From contig PXSG01000070.1 of the NCBI GenBank assembly GCA_003023485.1, forward strand, positions 1-10,506: DNA of 10,506 nt, in the 5' to 3' direction. A program made the translations under genes and the position numbers. Below, in pieces: positions 1 to 7,245 of the stretch (positions are counted from its first letter, which is position 1; each line of letters opens with the position of its first letter). This DNA comes from Halobacteriales archaeon SW_10_68_16. Lineage in GTDB: Archaea; Halobacteriota; Halobacteria; Halobacteriales; Haloarculaceae. The notes below the pieces were generated by a model. The model did not search any database and was not told where the DNA came from. It was given only the letters and a program-made list of their open reading frames with translations.

Positions 1-606
1 CGTTGCGATGGTCGCCATGTTCATCCCCATCGCGTCCTTGGTGTCGTAGACGAACCGCAAGAATACGGAGTCACCCACCACGTACGGGTCGACCGCCAGG
101 AGTTCGCCGTGGCTGGTGGTCGACTCGGCTGCCTCACGGAGATCGGCGGTGTGCTCGCGGACCCACTCGACGACCTCCTGTGCCTGTGCGACACCCCGGA
201 CGCGGAAGACGGGTGCGCGGGTCATCCCCGAGTCGGTCACGCGGGCCGTGGCACCGCCGGCCGCGCGGATGGCCGAGAGACCGCGGTTGACGCTGGCGAC
301 CAGCGCGCCTTCGGTGGTCGCGAGCGGGAGATAGTACTCGCCGTCGGCTGCGCTCCCCTCGACCGTGACGGGGCCGGCGACGCCCATCGGCACCTGGGCC
401 GTGCCGACGAGATTCTCGACGTTGGCCTCGACGTCGGCGGCGTCGAATGTGTAGTCCCCGATAGATTCGACGGTGGCGTCGGTTTCGCCCTTGACGAGGT
501 GGCGCCGTGCCGCCGCGGCGGTTTCGGGGTCTGCGTGCTCTTCGAGTTCGTAGAGGCGTAACTCTCCCTCGCGCACGCGCCCGGCGATGTCCGCTGGGTC
601 TGTCAT
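1..606 (-). CDS. hmgA: HMG-CoA reductase (3-hydroxy-3-methylglutaryl-CoA reductase), N-terminal part, cut by window edge
   Basis: This enzyme reduces HMG-CoA to mevalonate with NADPH, the committed step toward the isoprenoid chains of archaeal membrane lipids, carotenoids and quinones. Only the first 202 codons are present; the reading frame runs off the left edge, so roughly half of a protein of about 400 residues is missing. The class I signatures are visible: a VPMGVAGP segment at about residues 72-79, TTEGALVAS starting near 97 with the catalytic Glu at about 99, and DAMGMNM at 191-197. The catalytic Lys, second Asp and His regions lie outside the window. There is no N-terminal membrane anchor, as in archaeal soluble forms. 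The ATG at 606 begins MTDPADIAGRV and has a TATA-like element about 27 bases upstream, suggesting a leaderless transcript. The gene diverges from the amidohydrolase, with 89 bases between the starts. Confidence 0.96.
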   Translation of the reverse strand, partial: MTDPADIAGRVREGELRLYELEEHADPETAAAARRHLVKGETDATVESIGDYTFDAADVEANVENLVGTAQVPMGVAGPVTVEGSAADGEYYLPLATTEGALVASVNRGLSAIRAAGGATARVTDSGMTRAPVFRVRGVAQAQEVVEWVREHTADLREAAESTTSHGELLAVDPYVVGDSVFLRFVYDTKDAMGMNMATIAT

Positions 607-627
607 GCCCGCAACGTCGGGGGCGGC

Positions 628-637
628 TATCCTAAGG
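628..637 (-). promoter_or_regulatory. TATA-like box for hmgA
   Basis: On the minus strand this reads CTTAGGATAG, an AT-rich island in GC-rich surroundings, centred about 27 bases before the hmgA ATG at 606. This spacing matches a leaderless haloarchaeal promoter whose transcript starts at or next to the start codon. The match to the consensus is imperfect. Confidence 0.5.
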
Positions 638-662
638 TTGCCGGACCGGCACGAAGACCCAA

Positions 663-671
663 ACGGTTAAC
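663..671 (+). promoter_or_regulatory. TATA-like box for the amidohydrolase gene
   Basis: ACGGTTAAC is centred about 28 bases before the ATG at 696, with no ribosome binding site between them. The spacing suggests leaderless transcription. The 89-base divergent region thus holds two compact promoters back to back. Confidence 0.5.
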
Positions 672-695
672 GCGCTCGCCACTCCCCATCGGGAT

Positions 696-2267
696 ATGAC
701 AGCGGCCACAGACCGGATCTTCACGAACGGTGTCGTCCATCCACTGGACGGGAGCGGAGAGAGGGCGGAGGCGGTCGCCGTCCGCGACGGCCGGGTCGTC
801 CGCGTCGACACGTCCTACGAGGTCGAATTTCTGGAGGGTGTCGGGACCGACGTCGTGGACCTTGAGGGTCGCCACCTCCTGCCGGGATTCGTCGACGCCC
901 ACACCCACATGGAGTTCGTGGGCCGGCGCCGCATGGAGGCGGACCTGACCGGCGCGGACTCGCCGGCGGCGTGTCTGGACCGCCTGCGCGAGGCATCCAC
1001 GGCCCACCGCGAGGACGACTGGCTCTTGGGCTACGGCTACGACGAGAGCCGGTGGGGTGGCGACTATCTGACCCGCGCGGACCTCGATTCGGTCAGCGAG
1101 GACCGGCCCGTCGCGGCCTTCCGGGAGGATCTCCACGTCGTCTCGGTCAACAGCCACGCCCTGGAGCGACACCGCGGGGAGATGCCCGCAGACGACGTCC
1201 ACACCGCCGGCGGCGAACCGACCGGCGTCCTCGTCGAGGGCGCCGACGATGTCGTCTACGAGGCGACGAAACCCGGTCCTGATGGCATGCGAACGTACCT
1301 CCGGGCCGCTCAGGAACACGCCAACGCACACGGGGTGACCGCCGTCCACGACATGGTCCGGCGCTCGGCCGCGCCGCGGGTCTACCGCGAGCTGGCGGCC
1401 GAGGGCGAACTGACCCTGCGCGTGCGCGCCAACTACTGGGCGGACCACCTCGACGCCGTCGTCGAGACCGGACTGGTGACTGACTCCGGGCACCTGGTAG
1501 AGGCCGCGAGTGACCGCGTGCGCGTCGGCGCGATCAAGACCTACACCGACGGCTCCATTGGCGGCCACACTGCCCGCCTCTCGGAACCCTACGCGGACGC
1601 CGACAGCGGGGCCGACGACGGGGGCGGTGACGACCGCGGCGTGTTCCTGGAGAGTCGCGAGGATCTCGATTCGCTGGTCGCGCGGGCAGAGGACGCCGGA
1701 CTGCAGGTGGCGCTGCACGCCATCGGCGACGAGGCCATCGCACTCGCGCTCGATGCACTCGAAGAAAGCCCGGGCGAGCGCCACCGCATCGAACACGCCG
1801 AGGTATTGACCGACGAACTGGTCGAGCGGCTGGGGGCTTCGGATGTCGTGGTTTCGGCCCAGCCGAACTTCCTGAAGTGGGCCCGCGAGGGAGGGCTGTA
1901 CGACAGCCGACTGGGCGTCCAGCGCCGCCGCGACTCGAACCGCTTCGCCGCGTTGCAGGAGGCCGGTGCCACCCTCGCCTTTGGCAGTGACTGCATGCCG
2001 ATGGGGCCGCTGTACGGCATCCAGCAGACCGTCACAGCGCCCGAGCCGGCCCAGCGTCTCTCGGTCACGGACGCGCTCCGGGCGTACACGAGCGGCGCGG
2101 CGTACGCCGGCTTCGACGAGGACCGGATGGGGACCGTCGAGCCCGGCAAGTGCGCCGACTTCGTGGTGCTTGAGGACTCACCCTGGGAGGTATCCGCCGA
2201 CGAGATCGCCGACATCAACGTGGCGACGACCGTGGTCGGTGGGGAGGTCGTCTACGGGGATCTGTAG
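696..2267 (+). CDS. Amidohydrolase, YtcJ-like (Amidohydro_3 superfamily)
   Basis: The product is a 523-residue metal-dependent hydrolase of the amidohydrolase superfamily. Such enzymes hydrolyse C-N bonds of amides, imides or related compounds inside a TIM barrel; the substrate of this one cannot be read from the sequence. An N-terminal beta-sandwich strand set (NGVVHPLDG, DGRVVRVD, LEGRHLLPG) leads into the metal motif DAHTH, with His69 and His71. Further likely metal or catalytic residues are Lys281 in AIKTYTDGS, His341 in ALHAIGDEA, His367 in RIEHAEV and Asp432 in FGSDCMPMG. The C terminus returns to the sandwich (VEPGKCADFVVLE). Length and motif order fit the YtcJ group. An acidic Asp/Gly-rich insertion lies near residues 301-314. 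The gene is monocistronic, diverging from hmgA and converging on the heme synthase gene with only 7 bases between stops. Confidence 0.93.
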   Translation: MTAATDRIFTNGVVHPLDGSGERAEAVAVRDGRVVRVDTSYEVEFLEGVGTDVVDLEGRHLLPGFVDAHTHMEFVGRRRMEADLTGADSPAACLDRLREASTAHREDDWLLGYGYDESRWGGDYLTRADLDSVSEDRPVAAFREDLHVVSVNSHALERHRGEMPADDVHTAGGEPTGVLVEGADDVVYEATKPGPDGMRTYLRAAQEHANAHGVTAVHDMVRRSAAPRVYRELAAEGELTLRVRANYWADHLDAVVETGLVTDSGHLVEAASDRVRVGAIKTYTDGSIGGHTARLSEPYADADSGADDGGGDDRGVFLESREDLDSLVARAEDAGLQVALHAIGDEAIALALDALEESPGERHRIEHAEVLTDELVERLGASDVVVSAQPNFLKWAREGGLYDSRLGVQRRRDSNRFAALQEAGATLAFGSDCMPMGPLYGIQQTVTAPEPAQRLSVTDALRAYTSGAAYAGFDEDRMGTVEPGKCADFVVLEDSPWEVSADEIADINVATTVVGGEVVYGDL

Positions 2268-2274
2268 AGTACTC

Positions 2275-3588
2275 TCACACCGCGAGCGCGTCGACGACGA
2301 TGGCGACGAGCACCAGCCCGAGGTACGCATTGGAGGCGTGGAACGCCCGGAAGGCGGCCCGTTCGGTCTGTTCGCGGTGGAGGGCCACCACGGCCCACAG
2401 GAAGACGGCACCCAGCACAGTCGTCGTCGCGGCGGCGAGCCACCCGAGGTCGGTCAGCCAGATGAGCGCCGACGCGGCCGCCAGTGTCGCCCCGAGCCAC
2501 AGGAGGATGTGCTTGCGGGTGATCGTCTCCCCGCGCACCACGGGCATCATCGGGAAGCCGCCGCGGGCGTAGTCCTCCTTGTAGGCCAGCGCGAGGTTGT
2601 AGAAGTGCGCGGGCGTCCAGACGAAGATGAACCCCGCGAGGACGACCCCCGGCAGGCCGAGACGACCCGTGACGGCGGCCCACCCGATGAGGGCGGGCAG
2701 GGCCCCGGCGGCGCCGCCGATGACCGTGTTCTGGACGGTGTTGGGCTTGAGCACGAGCGTGTAGATGACGCTGTAGAAGACGATGGCCGCCAGCCCGAGC
2801 AGTGCCGTGAGCGTGTTGACCTGGAGGAAGACGGTCACCGAGAGCGCGGCCAGTCCGACCCCGAAGGCAACGGCACGCTCGATGGGGATGCGGTGGGTCG
2901 CGACCGGGCGGTCGCTGGTCCGTCGCATCCGGCGGTCGCGGTCCCGCTCCAGCACGTGGTTGAACGTCCCGCTGGCGCCGATGGCGAGGACGCCCCCGCC
3001 CAGCGTCAGCGCGACCGTCCGGACCGTCAGTTCGGGGCCGCCGGCCAGCGCCATCGCCGCGGCCGCCACCAGGCAGAGCAGCCACATCAGGCGGGGTTTC
3101 GTCAGGCGGACGTACGCGAGCATCCGCCCGAGTGCGCGCTCGTGGAACGGCCGGTCGGCAAGGGGGGGGTGCCAGGCCAGCGCGACCACGAGCGCGCCGA
3201 AGATGCTCGCGCCCACGAGCAGGTGAACACCGGGGAACGGGGCCGCCCCGCCCCCGAGTGCGACGAGTGCGCCCACGCCCACCTGGACCGGATACAGCAC
3301 CAAGGCGAGCAGCGTCGCGACGGTCACCCGCCTGCTCGCCCCGGCGCGGACGACGGCCGCGGCGGCAGCGAGGACGAGCGCGCCGACGAAGAGGGCCACG
3401 ACGCGGTGGCCCAGCGCGACCGCGACGGCGGGGTCGAGCGGTGACCCGGTACAGCCCGGCCAGGTCGAACACGCGGCGGCGGCGTCGGCCAGCGCGGCTG
3501 TCGCGCCCGCCACGACCAGGAGGTAGACACCGACTGTGGCGGTGGCGAGGAGGGACGTCACCCCCGGATGCACCCGGCTCCGGAACAT
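2275..3588 (-). CDS. ctaB: Heme O synthase (protoheme IX farnesyltransferase) fused to an N-terminal half-size CtaA-like module
   Basis: The protein has 437 residues, against roughly 280-320 for a stand-alone CtaB. Residues from about 155 onward form a UbiA-type prenyltransferase: LTKPRLMW near 162-169, the first prenyl-diphosphate/Mg2+ motif N210...E214-R-D216-x-D218 running to RRTSDRP at 222-228, KPNTVQN at 281-287 and WTPAHFYNLALAYKEDY at 324-340. This half should add the farnesyl-type chain to protoheme, giving heme O for terminal oxidases. Residues 1-140 hold about four membrane helices with a Cys pair, C40-STWPG-C46, followed by H61-R and H122. That pattern resembles one half of heme A synthase (CtaA/Cox15). 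I chose the ATG at 3588, not the upstream one at 3693, because MFRSRVHPGV starts the homologous region and a TATA-like box sits about 27 bases before it. Fusions of this length are known in haloarchaeal CtaB proteins. Confidence 0.9.
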   Translation of the reverse strand: MFRSRVHPGVTSLLATATVGVYLLVVAGATAALADAAAACSTWPGCTGSPLDPAVAVALGHRVVALFVGALVLAAAAAVVRAGASRRVTVATLLALVLYPVQVGVGALVALGGGAAPFPGVHLLVGASIFGALVVALAWHPPLADRPFHERALGRMLAYVRLTKPRLMWLLCLVAAAAMALAGGPELTVRTVALTLGGGVLAIGASGTFNHVLERDRDRRMRRTSDRPVATHRIPIERAVAFGVGLAALSVTVFLQVNTLTALLGLAAIVFYSVIYTLVLKPNTVQNTVIGGAAGALPALIGWAAVTGRLGLPGVVLAGFIFVWTPAHFYNLALAYKEDYARGGFPMMPVVRGETITRKHILLWLGATLAAASALIWLTDLGWLAAATTTVLGAVFLWAVVALHREQTERAAFRAFHASNAYLGLVLVAIVVDALAV

Positions 3589-3610
3589 ACCCGACAGTTC
3601 CGTCGCCGCG

Positions 3611-3619
3611 CACTTATGT
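3611..3619 (-). promoter_or_regulatory. TATA-like box for ctaB
   Basis: ACATAAGTG on the minus strand is centred about 27 bases before the ATG at 3588. It supports that start and separate transcription of ctaB from the HAD gene, whose stop lies 77 bases upstream. Confidence 0.5.
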
Positions 3620-3665
3620 CGTGCGTTTCGCCGACCGGCACTGGCCCGAACGCGTTCGATACCCA

Positions 3666-4202
3666 CTACCCGTCGAGACGCTCCTCTGTCCACTGGAAGC
3701 CGACGCCGGCCCGGCGTGCGGCCTCGGCGTCACGCTCGGAGTCGCCGACGAACAGCGCCGTGTCCGTCCCGACACCGAGCCCACGCAGGGCAGCCAGCAG
3801 TTGCTCGGGGTCGGGTTTGACGGCGTCGACGGTGTCCCGGCCGACGACCACGTCGACGTAGCGGTCGAGGCCGTGCATCTCTAGGGCGATGCGACAGGCC
3901 GCCTCGCAGTTGAGCGAGCAGACGGCAACGGGGACCGAGAGCGGCAGGTCCTCGGCCAGGGGGAGACGCCGGGAGGTGCGGGCCCCCTCGCGTTCGTATT
4001 CGGCGACGACGTCCTCGACTGTTCGCCGGGAGACTTCGCCCTCGACCGCCTCGAGCATGTCCCAGAGGTCCATCCCCGCGGTGTCGTGGCCGCGGGCCGA
4101 GAGCACGCCGGCAGCCTCCGTGGCGACGGCGTCCCAGTCGACATCGAGACGGACCAGCGTGCCGTCGAGGTCGTAGACGACGGCGTCGTACTCGGCTGTC
4201 AC
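3666..4202 (-). CDS. HAD-superfamily hydrolase (phosphoglycolate phosphatase-like)
   Basis: This is a 178-residue haloacid dehalogenase-type phosphatase. Motif I is YDLDGTLV with the nucleophile Asp11 and general acid Asp13. Motif II is the Ser in VAVCSLN near residue 96. Motif III is Lys129 in DAVKPDPEQ, and motif IV is FVGDSERDAEAA with Asp144 and the Asp that follows in ERD. Between motifs I and II lies a small helical cap (about residues 20-85), as in subfamily I enzymes such as phosphoglycolate phosphatase; the real substrate is unknown. I chose the GTG at 4202 (VTAEYDAVVYD). The ATG at 4256 in the same frame would add 18 residues that look unlike the family, and a weak TATA-like ATTTG lies about 27 bases before the GTG. 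It diverges from the DUF1102-like gene. The neighbours do not reveal its pathway. Confidence 0.88.
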   Translation of the reverse strand: MTAEYDAVVYDLDGTLVRLDVDWDAVATEAAGVLSARGHDTAGMDLWDMLEAVEGEVSRRTVEDVVAEYEREGARTSRRLPLAEDLPLSVPVAVCSLNCEAACRIALEMHGLDRYVDVVVGRDTVDAVKPDPEQLLAALRGLGVGTDTALFVGDSERDAEAARRAGVGFQWTEERLDG

Positions 4203-4278
4203 ACCCGGCCGTATGCGGGGGCCCCGCAAATGCGTGTCGACGTGCTGATGGGCCACGGGAACGCCCGTTCAAGGTACG

Positions 4279-4287
4279 CCATACAAA
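4279..4287 (+). promoter_or_regulatory. TATA-like box for the DUF1102-like gene
   Basis: CCATACAAA is the most AT-rich stretch in the 104-base divergent intergenic region. It is centred about 24 bases before the ATG at 4307 and 30 before the in-frame ATG at 4313, so either could be the leaderless start. Confidence 0.4.
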
Positions 4288-4306
4288 GTGCCTGGAGCGT
4301 GTAGTA

Positions 4307-4931
4307 ATGGCCATGCCGTCCAGACGGGCCGTGCTCGTCGGCGCCGGCGGACTCGTCGCCGTCGGCGGTGCAGTGTTCGGGACCGGTGCGTTCAGCAACG
4401 TCCAGGCGGAACGGACGGTCACCGTCTCGACGGCGGGCGACCGGAGCGGAATTTTAGGTCTCGAATCCATCCCCGACAGCGACAACGGCCGGTACGCCAC
4501 GATAATCGACGTCCCGGTACCACCGGGTGTTCCAGGTCACGAACAACGGGACCCAGGCCGTCGTGCTCTACCTCGAAGAGGTGCCCGGCGACCGGACTCC
4601 GGACGACAACGCGGTCGACTTTGGCGTTCTCGCCGGCCAACTCGTCGACGCCGCGGGTGAGGGCAGTGGGAACCCGGAAGTTGTCGACATCTCCAGCCAG
4701 TCACCACCCGACCGGGGGTCGGGCTACGACGACATCGGCGTCCTGCTCGAGTCCGGCGAGACGCTGGAGGTCGGCGTCTACATCGACACCTCCGGTACCG
4801 CCTCCGGAGGCGGTGGAGACGGGGACGGAACCCCGATCGGTGCGGGTGACCTCGCAATCGCGGGACTCGTCGTCCACGCCACCGCGACCGAGGTCGGCAA
4901 CGAGGCGTACACGGCCGCTGGCGGCGGGTGA
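4307..4931 (+). pseudogene. DUF1102-like haloarchaeal exported protein, broken by a frameshift
   Basis: Two overlapping reading frames together make one protein of about 205 residues. The first (from 4307) has a signal peptide with a twin-arginine-like start (SRRAVLV), a Gly/Ala/Val-rich core and [21 protein letters not shown], the typical opening of haloarchaeal DUF1102 proteins. It stays coherent to about RYATIID (near 4510). The conserved continuation, [19 protein letters not shown], is in the next frame, from about 4512-4527 to the stop at 4931. It ends in a Gly/Asp-rich linker (SGGGGDGDG) and [11 protein letters not shown]. The second frame has a TAA at 4503, so the shift lies between 4506 and about 4527, right at a 6-bp hairpin (4513-4527). 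Compared with my memory of relatives, some linker residues also seem missing, so a small deletion is likelier than a single inserted base. Function is unknown; it should be secreted or on the cell surface. Confidence 0.75.
4513..4527. repeat. Short perfect inverted repeat at the frameshift point
   Basis: CCCGGT (4513-4518), a 3-base loop ACC, then ACCGGG (4522-4527). The repeat lies exactly where the DUF1102-like frame breaks. A short GC hairpin can cause polymerase slippage, deletion or assembly error. Confidence 0.7.
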
Positions 4932-4955
4932 CCGTACCGCAGGGCGAATCGCACG

Positions 4956-4965
4956 GGTTTTAAAC
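4956..4965 (+). promoter_or_regulatory. TATA box of the rpl44e-rps27e-eif2a-nop10 operon
   Basis: GGTTTTAAAC contains a near-ideal archaeal TATA element centred about 38 bases before the rpl44e ATG at 4999. The expected transcript start near 4988 leaves a leader of only about 10 bases. A weak AAGGT at 4985-4989 could act in initiation. Confidence 0.65.
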
Positions 4966-4998
4966 GCCGATACCGAACCACGCGCAAGGTCGATATCT

Positions 4999-5280
4999 AT
5001 GGAGATGCCACGCCGGATGAACACGTACTGTCCACACTGCAACGAACACCACGAACACGAGGTCGAGAAGGTCCGGTCGGGCCGCTCCTCGGGCATGAAG
5101 AAGATCAACGACCGACAGCGCGAGCGCCAGTCGGGCATCGGCAACGACGGGAAGTTCTCGAAGGTGCCCGGCGGGGACAAGCCCACGAAGAAGACCCAGT
5201 TGAAGTACCGCTGTGGCGAGTGTGGCCGGGCCCACCAGCGCGAGGGCTGGCGCGCCGGGCGGCTGGAGTTCCAGGAGTAA
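4999..5280 (+). CDS. rpl44e: 50S ribosomal protein L44e
   Basis: This 93-residue basic protein belongs to the large ribosomal subunit (eukaryotic eL42), where it lies near the E site. Two zinc-knuckle Cys pairs are present: C11-PH-C14 and C72-GE-C75. The family block around [21 protein letters not shown] (residues 45-65) and the ending [13 protein letters not shown] agree closely with haloarchaeal L44e. Length matches the usual 92 residues, with one extra residue near [12 protein letters not shown]. The ATG at 4999 gives [14 protein letters not shown]; an ATG two codons later is possible but less like the family. It is the first gene of the translation operon; the next gene starts 2 bases after its stop. 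Confidence 0.97.
   Translation: MEMPRRMNTYCPHCNEHHEHEVEKVRSGRSSGMKKINDRQRERQSGIGNDGKFSKVPGGDKPTKKTQLKYRCGECGRAHQREGWRAGRLEFQE
5273..5277 (+). promoter_or_regulatory. Shine-Dalgarno-like site for rps27e
   Basis: AGGAG lies inside the last codons of rpl44e and 5 bases before the rps27e ATG. It is one of the few good ribosome binding sites in the window, as expected for an internal operon gene rather than a leaderless first gene. Confidence 0.5.
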
Positions 5281-5282
5281 CC

Positions 5283-5456
5283 ATGCCCGGGGACTTCTAC
5301 CGCGTGGCCTGTCCGGACTGTGAAAACGTTCAGGTCGTCTTCGGCAAGGCCGCCACGGCGGTCGCCTGCCAGGTCTGCGGGCACTCGCTGGTGCAACCGA
5401 CCGGCGGGAAGGCAGCCATCGAGGGCGAGGTCGTCGAGACCGTCGAGGCACGATGA
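5283..5456 (+). CDS. rps27e: 30S ribosomal protein S27e
   Basis: This 57-residue zinc-ribbon protein of the small ribosomal subunit (eS27) shows the complete four-Cys site: C10-PD-C13 and C29-QV-C32. The pattern [25 protein letters not shown] and LVQPTGGKA is the archaeal S27e signature, and the length is normal. It lies 2 bases after rpl44e, and its TGA stop overlaps the eif2a ATG (ATGA at 5453-5456), so translation is probably coupled. Confidence 0.97.
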   Translation: MPGDFYRVACPDCENVQVVFGKAATAVACQVCGHSLVQPTGGKAAIEGEVVETVEAR

Positions 5457-6253
5457 AGTACAGCGGCTGGCCCGAACCCGGCGAACTCGTGGTCGGCCGG
5501 GTGGACGAGATCGAGGATTTTGGCGTGTTCGTGGACCTCCAGGAGTACGACGACAAGCGCGGCCTCTGTCACATCAGCGAGGTCGCGTCGGGGTGGATCA
5601 AGAACGTCCGCGACCACGTGGGCGAGGGACAGACTGTCGTCGCCAAGGTGCTGGATGTCGACGAGAGTTCCCAGCAGATCGACCTCTCGATCAAGGACGT
5701 CAACGACCACCAGCGCAAGGAGAAGATCCAGGAGTGGAAAAACGAACAGAAGGCCGACAACTGGATGGAACTGGCCTTCGGCGCGGACATCGCCGACGAG
5801 CAGTACGCGGCCGTCGCGAACGAACTCCTCGCCGAGTTCGGCTCGATGTACGCCGGCTTCGAGGCGGCGGCCATTCACGGCGCCGAGGCACTCGCGGAGA
5901 CCGACCTCGCGGACGAGGAAATCGAGGCGCTCGTCGAGACTGCCCGCGAGAACGTCTCGGTCCCGTACGTGAACGTCACGGGCTACGTCGACCTCGAGTG
6001 CCCGCACAGCGACGGCGTCGACCTCATCAAGGAGGCCCTCGCGGCCGCCGAGGGCGATGGAGACGTGCCGGAGGAAATCGAATTGGAGGTTACCTATGTC
6101 GGCTCCCCGGAGTACCGCATCGAGGTCCAGGCCCCCGACTACAAGACCGCCGAGTCACACCTCGAGGAGAGCGCCGTGCGGGCCGAGTCGGTCCTCGAAG
6201 AGCAGGGCGGGACCGCCCGGTTCCACCGCGAGCGCAACGAAGACGAGGAGTGA
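5453..6253 (+). CDS. eif2a: Translation initiation factor aIF2 subunit alpha
   Basis: The product is the 266-residue alpha subunit of the aIF2 heterotrimer, which carries initiator Met-tRNA to the small subunit. Residues about 8-85 form the S1-type OB fold: [20 protein letters not shown], then [19 protein letters not shown] and [20 protein letters not shown] helical middle domain follows (about 90-170, with [15 protein letters not shown]). The C-terminal alpha-beta domain, which in the family contacts the gamma subunit, spans about 175-255 ([24 protein letters not shown] and the stretch through [17 protein letters not shown]). Length and domain order are standard. The ATG overlaps the rps27e stop by an ATGA junction, and nop10 starts 25 bases after its stop. 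This gene order is conserved in many archaea. Confidence 0.97.
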   Translation: MKYSGWPEPGELVVGRVDEIEDFGVFVDLQEYDDKRGLCHISEVASGWIKNVRDHVGEGQTVVAKVLDVDESSQQIDLSIKDVNDHQRKEKIQEWKNEQKADNWMELAFGADIADEQYAAVANELLAEFGSMYAGFEAAAIHGAEALAETDLADEEIEALVETARENVSVPYVNVTGYVDLECPHSDGVDLIKEALAAAEGDGDVPEEIELEVTYVGSPEYRIEVQAPDYKTAESHLEESAVRAESVLEEQGGTARFHRERNEDEE

Positions 6254-6278
6254 CCGCGCGTCGCTCACCGTCGAGCAC

Positions 6279-6461
6279 ATGAAATCGGACATTCTGGTCT
6301 GTTCGGCCTGGGAGCGCGAACACGACCGTCCCGTCTACACGCTGGGAGAGGGGTGTCCCGAGTGTGGGGCCGAGGCGGGCAACAGTGCGCCGGCACCCTT
6401 TAACCCGGAGGACCCCTACGGCGAGTATCGACGCGCTCTTAAGCGGCGCAAGCGCGAGTAG
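6279..6461 (+). CDS. nop10: H/ACA RNP component Nop10
   Basis: This 60-residue protein belongs to the archaeal H/ACA ribonucleoprotein, which with Cbf5, Gar1, L7Ae and guide RNA makes pseudouridine in rRNA. The C-terminal signature NSAPAPFNPEDPYGEYRRALKRRKRE is diagnostic: the PEDPYGEYRR segment is the helix that binds Cbf5. A second Cys pair, C26-PE-C29, is present. In the first half, where many archaeal Nop10 proteins have a second CxxC, only C8 remains and the partner position holds Trp11 (CSAW). The ATG at 6279 gives MKSDILVCSAW; the reading frame is open further upstream inside eif2a, but that part is a shadow. The next gene follows after 5 bases, so this is an internal operon gene. Confidence 0.94.
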   Translation: MKSDILVCSAWEREHDRPVYTLGEGCPECGAEAGNSAPAPFNPEDPYGEYRRALKRRKRE

Positions 6462-6466
6462 GGGGT

Positions 6467-7219
6467 ATGGACGAATTCGACATCGAGGTCGTCGCCGAAC
6501 CGGACCTCTCGGAGCCGGCGTTCGTCGAGGGGTTGCCCGGTGTCGGCCACGTCGGCAAACTCGCGGCGGAACACCTCGTCGAGGAACGCGACGGGACGCT
6601 CGTCCGGCGGGTCCACTCGACGCACCTCCCCCCGCAGGTCAGCGTCGACGAGGGGCTCACGCAACTGGTGGGAGCGAAACTCCACGCCGTCGAGACCGGC
6701 GGCCGGGACCTGCTCGTGCTCACCGGTGACCATCAGGCCCAGGACACGGTCGGCCACTACGGCCTCGCCGAGACCTTCCTCGACCTCGCCGAGGAGCTGG
6801 GCGCCGGGCGGGTGTTCGCACTCGGCGGGGTGCCGACGGGCGAACTCATCGAGACCTACGACGTCATCGGCGCGACGACGACGCAGGCGGGCAAGGAGGA
6901 ACTCGCCGAGGCCGGCGTCGAGTTCCGCGGCGACGAACCCGCGGGGGGCATCGTCGGCGTCAGCGGCCTCCTGCTGGGGCTGGGTGAACGCCGTGGAATC
7001 GACGCAGCCTGCCTGATGGGCGAGACCAGCGGCTACCTCGTCGACCCCAAGAGCGCACAGGCCGTCCTCGAGGTTCTCCAGGAGGTGCTGGGCTTCGAGA
7101 TCGACTTCGCGTCGTTAGAGGAACGCGCCGACGAGATGGAGGAGGTCGTCCGCAAGATCCAGGAGATGGAACAGGGCACGCCGGCTCCCTCCGACGAGGA
7201 CCTCCGTTACATCGGCTGA
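6467..7219 (+). CDS. PAC2-family proteasome assembly chaperone (PbaB-like)
   Basis: The 250-residue product belongs to the PAC2 family (COG2047), whose archaeal members are homologues of proteasome assembly chaperones such as PbaA/PbaB. Visible family features are EGLPGVGHVGKLAAEHLVEE (about 21-40), a Rossmann-like core with LLVLTGDHQAQD near 82-93, the Gly-rich FALGGVPTGEL, GIVGVSGLLLGLG, and ACLMGETSGYLVDPKSAQAVLEVL. A C-terminal helix, EERADEMEEVVRKIQEMEQG, ends in a short tail (DLRYIG). The stop lies only 26 bases from the convergent cca stop. The ATG lies 5 bases after nop10, behind a G-rich GGGGGT that could serve as a weak ribosome binding site. Co-transcription with ribosomal genes suggests matched production of translation and protein turnover machinery. 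A direct role in proteasome assembly is inferred from the family. Confidence 0.88.
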   Translation: MDEFDIEVVAEPDLSEPAFVEGLPGVGHVGKLAAEHLVEERDGTLVRRVHSTHLPPQVSVDEGLTQLVGAKLHAVETGGRDLLVLTGDHQAQDTVGHYGLAETFLDLAEELGAGRVFALGGVPTGELIETYDVIGATTTQAGKEELAEAGVEFRGDEPAGGIVGVSGLLLGLGERRGIDAACLMGETSGYLVDPKSAQAVLEVLQEVLGFEIDFASLEERADEMEEVVRKIQEMEQGTPAPSDEDLRYIG

Positions 7220-7245
7220 TTTCGCCGTTCGTTTCAGGCGCAGCC

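Noticed and set aside
1966..3444. 492-codon plus-strand frame antisense to ctaB
   Set aside because: Its charged, Gln/Arg/Asp-rich composition mirrors the antisense of a membrane protein gene; it also runs through the conserved end of the amidohydrolase gene in another frame.
2252..3613. Long minus-strand reading frame of 453 codons overlapping ctaB
   Set aside because: It is rich in Arg, Pro and Gly with no motifs, as is typical for out-of-frame GC-rich DNA; the overlapping ctaB frame has clear membrane helices and UbiA motifs.
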